This document shows, one piece after another, positions 27,301 to 33,378 of a stretch of DNA of 42,704 nucleotides. The position numbers and the translations under genes are program-made. Origin of the DNA: Avimonoglobus sp965151315 (GTDB taxonomy: Bacteria > Bacillota > Clostridia > UBA1381); the NCBI GenBank assembly GCA_965151315.1, contig CBCTZG010000014.1:1-42704 (forward strand). Direction: 5' to 3'. Position 1 is the first letter of the stretch, and each line of letters starts with the position of its first letter. Below the pieces are notes generated by a model. It was given only the letters and a program-made list of their open reading frames with translations, searched no databases and was not told the DNA's origin.

Positions 27301-28550
27301 TAGATCCCCGCAGCGCTGTCGCTGGAGGTATAGATCACCCGGTCCTCATCCCGATCGAAAATTTCATAGGTGTAGGTCCCGCCGGCAGTATAAATTCCTA
27401 ACAGGGCGCCGGAAAAATCAAAGGAGATGCTGTCTCCCGGAACGCTAGTAGCGATCCCGTATTTAAAAACCGGATCTCCCGGCGTTACCGGGCTCCAGCC
27501 ATCACCGGTCAACGTACCGGCTGTATACGGAATTATATGGGTGTCCGTGCTGTAGCTAGCCGTATCCAAATATCCGGCAACAGCCGTAGGCGTCAGATAT
27601 TTTTCGGGATCCGCGTCAATGGCCTGGTTAATAATCTGCGCATACAGATTACAGCCCGGCAGCATGGGATGGATATTGGACTGATCGCCGTACAGCTCCA
27701 GCTGAATCGCTGTTTTGGCCTCTTCCCGGCTGCTATAGGTTCCCTCTGATAGTCCCTTTTCAATTGTGTCCTCAATATACCGCCACGTCTCTTTTTCTAC
27801 GTCAATATAACCGATACCCAAGCGTTGGGCCAATGCGTCATACCGGTTAGCAATACTGTTGACGAAGCCCGGGAAATTGGGATAATCTGGATGTTCTGGT
27901 CCTAATGTCAGCCCCAGGCCTACGTTGACCAAAAATATAGCCGGGTCACTGGGAAGGCTTTTCGCCAGCCGGATCATTTCCTCGATCCGTTTTTCGGCAG
28001 CCAATACCGCTTCTTCATTGTACGTTACTGTATAATGACCCGTAAACCGCCGCTTCGGATTTGCCGAGGTGTTATAATAATCAAAGGTATACGTCTCCGC
28101 AGCCGGATCATAGATATTCAGCTTTCCGTCCACAAACTTGATCTCTGTGGAAGCGGTCACCGTATCATCGGCCACAAAACTCTCGATATACGCCGCGTCA
28201 TTGACAGCATACTCGATCATCACTACATCCGGCGCGAAGCTACTCTCTTCGCCGGTGGTATTAACCAGCTGCACCATCCTGGACAGCCCCACTACGGAGC
28301 CAATGCCACCCACATTGTACTTTGTCAGGTTGGCGCCTTTCCCCCCTGTATAGCGCTCGCCGATGTATTCCGCTACTTGGTTGGACCAATTATCTTTTCC
28401 CTGCGAGCCCACAATAGAGCCGCCGAACACAGCGATTTCCACTGGTTTGTCCGTATCCGCAAAATAATCATCCGCGTCCGCCCCTGCGGGTACTGTACAG
28501 AAACCGGATAGTATGCATATGCTCAGAAGCCAGGCAATGATCTTTTTCAT
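24378..28550 (-). CDS. Very large secreted SGNH-esterase multidomain protein
   Basis: This is a 1390-residue exported protein with a signal peptide of ~25 residues. The SGNH hydrolase domain (~27-310) contains AVFGGSIVGSQG (nucleophile Ser), the VGGIGS loop, IEYAVND and SNIHPMLPG (catalytic His). A jelly-roll segment (~320-455), a LamG-like domain (~495-690), a short coiled region, a VNG module (~760-845), a golvesin-like module (~850-995, FTFRGDGTDYIRISP), a helical stretch, another beta-sandwich (~1100-1250) and a C-terminal module with VRLFVWDSESGM follow. It would de-esterify the polymer at the surface, matching the cytosolic esterase at 5187-6254. No SLH region is present. The start at 28550 is chosen because AGGAGAGG lies seven bases upstream and the signal peptide begins there. 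Confidence 0.8.
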   Translation of the reverse strand: MKKIIAWLLSICILSGFCTVPAGADADDYFADTDKPVEIAVFGGSIVGSQGKDNWSNQVAEYIGERYTGGKGANLTKYNVGGIGSVVGLSRMVQLVNTTGEESSFAPDVVMIEYAVNDAAYIESFVADDTVTASTEIKFVDGKLNIYDPAAETYTFDYYNTSANPKRRFTGHYTVTYNEEAVLAAEKRIEEMIRLAKSLPSDPAIFLVNVGLGLTLGPEHPDYPNFPGFVNSIANRYDALAQRLGIGYIDVEKETWRYIEDTIEKGLSEGTYSSREEAKTAIQLELYGDQSNIHPMLPGCNLYAQIINQAIDADPEKYLTPTAVAGYLDTASYSTDTHIIPYTAGTLTGDGWSPVTPGDPVFKYGIATSVPGDSISFDFSGALLGIYTAGGTYTYEIFDRDEDRVIYTSSDSAAGIYVLDEKSQIGTSGEYLQAGKNYTVTLTHSGKTQEPLVVTGMMANMAQPAAGYPSWAEFNLDYYIPYSQQYFDFTNKSTASDPSIETYFADMEDISYNADVIDIARADEREALRLTSKNVSGDKAKALTIDLNPVDGKIINIEFDIRYNSSQVVQSEFYVSDDIENRIFRVIMGNPASPCINSSANRFSTAVDNWWAENCNDGEYHTVRLMLTPNGASHTVRLWIDGTEGDTTFVLDHNQLTQLNFWVTKSDMEIYLDDIRIYDEAQDLNDDISNLGQVTLDQTAAVEELRRRADHVQKTFGSYSVLANYEALLAAEETLAGLEALAGNIGFGIADVYSPFPGKDQLFDFNSDYTVDQVTVNGEILEKGVDYFVNPGRLKLAGDLFGKTGTYAISVRFTDGEVFYDAPYAAKVIPMDVIDIPVNSTDYILEFSPQNVKTNDDGAPNDGIWRYSQTGWAGWSSYGDVTPYHLRMNLTAADGNFFDQDTSGAAVSDKWMQFKGLPGGTYTVSYANYALAAARQPMIDIAVRGKSGNKVSGYDPYAATKGFGTVGQFTFRGDGTDYIRISPSVTQPPEKNDKTAILCVYGIQLTPYAYDDETIDLYFEYGDVDVLAEINSAPDASALETVVEKYQSLIGVNAGILADMQGVYEALGSGGPYTDLEAFQAAFDQAVENLCESKAIEPVQTLEDLRLVNGNLYLRNQKNFNLSNSGADWVQRPGYLYYEIADIERVAKLSVSLDMKCSQPNPEFMLGANVSAFPVTDAYPGISEGEAFAKMADYADGYTPSFTTRISIPTDTSTSVDLGAVLAEAKAAGAGSISIKLYNAGQQQMNVNNVSLTALYDTTAAAEIPAAETYTAEKASFVNCVAEEKGYIGSVSVKQNNPDYTGGRKLIAAVYKNGAVTDVVTRDIPADGMVAVNQFVAYMPEAVRLFVWDSESGMSPLAKPMHIAAPEVRDDGEYASAWYYADGTVEYIEK

Positions 28551-28582
28551 TCCAAATCCTCTCCTTTTCATAGTGATTGCGG

Positions 28583-30304
28583 TTACAAATCAATACAGTC
28601 CACCAAGCGGGCTAGGATCGCCGCGGCTTCCGCTCTGGTGGCGTGATTCTGCGGTAAAAATTCTCCTGTGTCATATCCCGAGATAATGCCGATGCTCAAA
28701 CCGTTCTGAATAGAGTCCCTTGCCCAGTCAGGGAACGTCCCACTGTCTGTAACAGAGGACAGAGATACGGTCAGCTGGGGCAGCGTATTTTTCGTCAAAT
28801 AAGCGTCTACCGCAATTTTGGTAATCTCCGCCCGAGTGATATTGTCATTGGGGCGGAAATTATGATCTTCCACGATCAGGCCGGCGTCCAGCGCAGCCTG
28901 GATTGCCGCAGAATACCAGTCCCCTGCGGAAACATCCGCATACGGGCCTGTATACTGCTTGGTTTCCAGGTCTAATATCCGTACAATAAAGGTCACAAAT
29001 TCCGCACGGGTGATCAGGTTTTCCGGCCGGAAGGTCTGATCCGTGTATCCGCTGACATAGCCTAAATCATTTAATTTTTCAATATAAACTTTTGCCCAGT
29101 GGTGTTCAATATCCGTCAAAACAGATACCTCCACCGGGATAATGGGCGGGACTGTCTCTGTCGCCGGTGGAATAACCAGGCTGGGCGCACCGTTCCCGGT
29201 CCCGCCGGTTCCGCCCCCTCCACTGCCGCCACTGCCGGATCCGCCGGAGTGATTGGCATGGATGGTTACCTGGATGGGCGCGCTGGGGATCCCGGCACCC
29301 TGCGCCAGATGTTCCCGGAATACCAAATCCCGGATCACAATATCGCTGGTAACATTGCTGTCTGCCGCTCCGGCCAGCGTCAGCTGGATCGTTCCGCTCT
29401 CCTTGCCCATGACCGCCTCTAATGTCATCCCAGCCATTGCAGCCGGCGCCGTATAATCGTAATCAACGCCCTTCTGCAGTTTCCCAGCGGCGGCTGCCGT
29501 CCGATAGCGCAGAGTCAATATCTGACTGCCAGCCGCTGGTGTCTTATAGCTCTGCATGGAGAATTCGACTCTAGTTTTGTCAAGGTGCATCTGCTTCCCA
29601 TAGCCTGCCGGATACAAGGTGACGCCCTGGATGTATTCTGACGCCGTATTGGCTACGCCGGACAAAATGATACCGCTTTTCAGCTTGATCTGCAGGTCGC
29701 ACGCCTCTGTTACCGCCTGCCGGGCGCTTCCGGTGACTGCCAGCAGCAGCTGATTTGCGGATACGGCCCGCAGATCAGCCGATAATCCTGCGGGCAGGCC
29801 CTGCAGCACATACTGCTCCGGCGCCACATCCCCAACAATCGTCCGCGCGTTTTCCAGCGTCAGTTTTGCCGTGCAAAACGCCTCATCAATCTGGGTATCG
29901 TTGTCCATAAAAAGATACCCTTCCTCTACCATGGCGGCGATCGGCTCCGCCTCAATACCGTCAATCCCTGTATAGGTATAGATTTGCTGCCGCGGATAGT
30001 CCCGGTACTGGGCAAAAATCTTATATGTCCCCGCCGGGATACCATCCACGCCTATGGAAAAGCTAAAATCCCCCGATTCATTGCTCATGGTCGTAACTGC
30101 GCTGACAAGCGTTTCCTGTTCGTTATACATGGTCGCGAAAATCGTCCGGTCTCCCCCTATATTGATATTGCCGTTTACAATGATCACCTGATCCACCGGA
30201 TCCAACACAACGGAAATTGTCTCCAACTGAACCATTTGGGCAAAGATGGACGCCGGCAGCGCCAACAGTATCGCAAAAAATATTACGCCAATCCATTTTT
30301 TCAT
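28583..30304 (-). CDS. Secreted protein with three canonical C-terminal SLH domains
   Basis: This 573-residue protein has a signal peptide (~1-22). An Ig/CNA-like domain lies at ~25-105 (IIVNGNINIGG...GIPAGTYKIFAQYRD) and cohesin-like beta-sandwich material at ~130-345. A Gly/Ser/Thr-rich linker (~350-370) leads to three SLH repeats (~390-573). All three SLH repeats keep TRAE (ITRAEFVTFIV, ITRAEITKIAV, ATRAEAAAILA), the residues that bind pyruvylated cell-wall polymer in studied SLH proteins. It is the best candidate for a true wall anchor in this locus. The middle region (VTLYPAGYGKQMHLDKTRVEFSM) loosely resembles cohesin-type folds, so a scaffold role is possible but not shown. The ribosome site GAGGAGGG precedes the ATG. 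Confidence 0.85.
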   Translation of the reverse strand: MKKWIGVIFFAILLALPASIFAQMVQLETISVVLDPVDQVIIVNGNINIGGDRTIFATMYNEQETLVSAVTTMSNESGDFSFSIGVDGIPAGTYKIFAQYRDYPRQQIYTYTGIDGIEAEPIAAMVEEGYLFMDNDTQIDEAFCTAKLTLENARTIVGDVAPEQYVLQGLPAGLSADLRAVSANQLLLAVTGSARQAVTEACDLQIKLKSGIILSGVANTASEYIQGVTLYPAGYGKQMHLDKTRVEFSMQSYKTPAAGSQILTLRYRTAAAAGKLQKGVDYDYTAPAAMAGMTLEAVMGKESGTIQLTLAGAADSNVTSDIVIRDLVFREHLAQGAGIPSAPIQVTIHANHSGGSGSGGSGGGGTGGTGNGAPSLVIPPATETVPPIIPVEVSVLTDIEHHWAKVYIEKLNDLGYVSGYTDQTFRPENLITRAEFVTFIVRILDLETKQYTGPYADVSAGDWYSAAIQAALDAGLIVEDHNFRPNDNITRAEITKIAVDAYLTKNTLPQLTVSLSSVTDSGTFPDWARDSIQNGLSIGIISGYDTGEFLPQNHATRAEAAAILARLVDCIDL

Positions 30305-30316
30305 ATCCTGCCCTCC

Positions 30317-33300
30317 TCATTCAACGCCCACAACCAGTTGGATCAAACCTTCGTTGGAGCCGATATATACTGTTTTGCCGAACAAATCATTGACTGCCGC
30401 GTCAACAAGCTTCCCGTTTTTGGTCAAGACCATGTACCGGCATGCAGAGCCCTTTTTCATCCACTGCTCCGCACCAGCCTTCGATACCATTACAAACCCG
30501 TTCTGCTCCTTGGAAAACGTTCCGCCGATAAAGAAATCCCGGGTATAGGTTACTTTTTCGGTATCAGAGGCCGTCGTCTGATTATGGGAATACTTTTGCA
30601 GGTTCTCATCCAAAATGGACAGTTTCCGGGTGTTCAGCGGAGATAAAATTTCATCATATATGCCGTTAAACGCATATAAAATTACGTCAAATTTTTCTAC
30701 CGGCTCCCCGGCCACCAGCAGTTCTTTACCCTGGGGCACCAGGTATTCATTTTTCCCCGTGGGGCTTTCAATGGTATATTTTGTATAAATTTCTTCCTGC
30801 TGATACACCTCGTCAATATTGGATACAACCCCAAAATACCAAGTCGAGTCGTACAGATTCCGCACGCCGGCCCCAAAGACAAGCAAGTCCGCCATCGGAA
30901 GCGCATCGTTTACATTAAAGCTGAAACTGTTAAAGCCATTTGTTTTCCGGTTTCCATACTGCGAAAAGCTGGAAACGCTAGGATCAAACTGGTCAAACTC
31001 GTTGAACAATGACAACACTGTGGCCTGGGGACTGATATAGGTATATTTATTCTCCGCGGTGCTGGAGATAACCCTGCCGGCATTGTTATCTACACTGATC
31101 CCCGTGGTGATCATTGTCGGATACCGCCAGTCAACTTCCTGGATCTTTATGATTTTCCCGCCTTTGACTGTAAAATAATAAACACCCTTCCCCTCTGGGT
31201 TTTTACTATTGGCCAAGGCTTCTACAACGGAAACCTCCGGCTGATATACCTCTCCCTGCTTATCCCTATAGGGCAAATAAACTGTTTCTATTTCCCCATC
31301 TTTGACCAGCGCCACCCGCAGTGCGTATTCCGTTTCCCCAGTCTCATTTTCACCGCCGCCCAATACAACGCCGTAATACAGCTGTGAAAAGTTGCCGCTG
31401 ATATACCGTACGACACCGGTCATATCTGTCAAAACCTGGACGTTGCTACCGATCAGGCTGGAAACTAAAATGCCGCTGGAATAGGTCTGCCCGTTATCAT
31501 CAGACACATAAACCGTCTTTGCGGTTACAGCCAACTCCTGCCCGTCTACGGTAATAGATTCGCCGCCGACCGCCGTTAGCTGCCCAGCGTAGGCCTGATC
31601 AGAAAATAGGAGGTACGATGCATTTTGGGTCTGGATATAATCAAAATACATACCTGTCCTTGCCTGATCATATGATATTTCTATACCATTCAAAAGTGTG
31701 ATAACCCGATCCTCCAGTTCGGCTGTCTGCAGTACCTTCACACTGCCGCCCTCTGTATAGGTGATCTGTTCCGGGGAAATGTACGACACCAGTCCGCCCT
31801 CTAAAGGCGTCCCAATCAGCTCAATGTTATACACCAAGTTATCCTGGATGTCCAGTCGGACAAGGTTGCCCACCAGCGCGATTTCACCAGCGATAGCCGC
31901 ACCGTTCTGGGTTACGGTATAGTCGCTGTCCGTGGCAATGTAATCGCTGTAGCCAGTCAGCTGCAGCCTGCTGATCTTCTCCGCGTCAACTGTCCCTTGG
32001 CGGATATCCCGGTTAAAGGCTTCCGCCACACCGTAGACTGCCCGGGAAAATTCATCTGGATAGGTATATTCGATGCTGTCATCGTCCGTGATCCAGAAAT
32101 ATCGCCTTGTTCCAGCCATATTCAGAAGGCTCAGCTTCTGCTGGAATGGATAGCTAACCACAGTATGATCCTTGAGCAGGATCTCCGCCGTTCTGGCTGT
32201 TGGGTTGATGCCCAGGATCTGCCCGTTGATTTCCCGGTATCCAAAATACACATGCAGCAGGGTATGGTCTGGATCATCAGCGGAAAAGCTGATTTTCTCC
32301 CCCTCGATGTTGATCCGGCACATTGGTACCCGCAGGGAATTGTACAGGAGTGCCACAGCATCCTGCTTGGTTACCAGCTGCCTAGGGGACACAATCCTTA
32401 CGCCTTTTGCCATGTCCTTGCAGGGAGAGGTATTTAAGTACGCATTCCAGCCCTGCAGCTCCTCCGCCGCCATATCTTGGTACCCCAAAAGCCGGCCCAG
32501 AACCATCACCGCTTCTTCCATAGTCACCGCGTCATTGGGCCTGAACCTCCCTCCGCTGCCTACCATGGCGCCCTTTGCATGCAGCGAATGGATATAAGAA
32601 AAGGCCGTGTTGTTTTCCTTGACATCTGTAAATATACTGGGACCCGTATAGGCTGCTTCGTTGATCCCCACCATCCGTCCGGCCAAAATGGCAAACTGCC
32701 CCCGGGTCAGGGAATCGGCGGCGTCTACGCTGACAAAAGCGTTGGTGATGATCCCCAGCCGGTCTAAACTGTCATACCGCACCTGATACTTGCTGGACGC
32801 CGCTGAATCCTGCGTCTCGGCCGCTTTAGGGAAGTACGCTTTTACGTTAGAGAATGTTCCGCCTTTTAAACTGACAGATTCTACCGCTGATCCAGCAAAT
32901 AGATAGCTGTCTTTTTTTTGCAGAGTCCTTTCATCTGTGGAATACACCGCCAGGCTTCCGTCCACATATGTTGTTACGGTATTAGTGGTTAGGTTGATAT
33001 GGAACTGATAATTTTTGGCAACAGTACCAATATCCATTTTCGTCCCAGTCTCGTCATACAGCCAAACTGCCGCGTTGTTTTCCCGCAGGACCGCGCCCCG
33101 GTCATTATTCAGGTTCTGATAAAACTGGAAAGTCCCCGCGTCAGTGGTCAGATCAATGGTCGTGCCCGGGCCTGCGTCCAGACTCAGCACAAAATCCCGG
33201 GCCGCCACATTCAGCTCCAGCGTCTGCGGCGTTTTCGCGGCGTCAATGGCCGTACTGCCCAAATCCAGAATATATTCGTTCATATCCTCTATATAGGGCT

Positions 33301-33367
33301 GGGCCAGCGCCGCTCCAGAAAACAATACGCAGAGCATGACAAGCCCCGCTAATAATTTTTTTCGCAT
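30317..33367 (-). CDS. Secreted SLH-domain protein with LamG-like head and unknown beta-rich tail
   Basis: This 1016-residue protein has a signal peptide (~1-22) and a LamG/concanavalin-like domain (~25-180; QFHINLTTNTVTTYVDG). An atypical SLH triplet lies at ~195-355, and a ~650-residue beta-rich region of unknown family follows. The SLH motif positions read TRGQ, TMEE and TKQD, so only one arginine remains. The tail contains short repeated turns (NGQILGINPTARTAEILLKD, LVSYISPEQITYTEGG, QLTAVGGESITVDGQ) suggestive of small barrels. No catalytic motif is recognised. It is probably a surface glycan-binding or structural protein. It lies 12 bp from the following gene and 11 bp from the preceding one, so it is co-transcribed. 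Confidence 0.75.
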   Translation of the reverse strand: MRKKLLAGLVMLCVLFSGAALAQPYIEDMNEYILDLGSTAIDAAKTPQTLELNVAARDFVLSLDAGPGTTIDLTTDAGTFQFYQNLNNDRGAVLRENNAAVWLYDETGTKMDIGTVAKNYQFHINLTTNTVTTYVDGSLAVYSTDERTLQKKDSYLFAGSAVESVSLKGGTFSNVKAYFPKAAETQDSAASSKYQVRYDSLDRLGIITNAFVSVDAADSLTRGQFAILAGRMVGINEAAYTGPSIFTDVKENNTAFSYIHSLHAKGAMVGSGGRFRPNDAVTMEEAVMVLGRLLGYQDMAAEELQGWNAYLNTSPCKDMAKGVRIVSPRQLVTKQDAVALLYNSLRVPMCRINIEGEKISFSADDPDHTLLHVYFGYREINGQILGINPTARTAEILLKDHTVVSYPFQQKLSLLNMAGTRRYFWITDDDSIEYTYPDEFSRAVYGVAEAFNRDIRQGTVDAEKISRLQLTGYSDYIATDSDYTVTQNGAAIAGEIALVGNLVRLDIQDNLVYNIELIGTPLEGGLVSYISPEQITYTEGGSVKVLQTAELEDRVITLLNGIEISYDQARTGMYFDYIQTQNASYLLFSDQAYAGQLTAVGGESITVDGQELAVTAKTVYVSDDNGQTYSSGILVSSLIGSNVQVLTDMTGVVRYISGNFSQLYYGVVLGGGENETGETEYALRVALVKDGEIETVYLPYRDKQGEVYQPEVSVVEALANSKNPEGKGVYYFTVKGGKIIKIQEVDWRYPTMITTGISVDNNAGRVISSTAENKYTYISPQATVLSLFNEFDQFDPSVSSFSQYGNRKTNGFNSFSFNVNDALPMADLLVFGAGVRNLYDSTWYFGVVSNIDEVYQQEEIYTKYTIESPTGKNEYLVPQGKELLVAGEPVEKFDVILYAFNGIYDEILSPLNTRKLSILDENLQKYSHNQTTASDTEKVTYTRDFFIGGTFSKEQNGFVMVSKAGAEQWMKKGSACRYMVLTKNGKLVDAAVNDLFGKTVYIGSNEGLIQLVVGVE

Positions 33368-33378
33368 ATATACACCCC

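Noticed and set aside
29170..29260. Low-complexity Gly/Ser repeat as a DNA repeat element
   Set aside because: It encodes the flexible linker between the beta-rich body and the SLH domains of the 573-residue protein and needs no separate explanation.
28583..33367. Cellulosome-type cohesin/dockerin system
   Set aside because: Some beta-sandwich regions look cohesin-like, but no dockerin with duplicated calcium-binding loops was seen in any exported protein.
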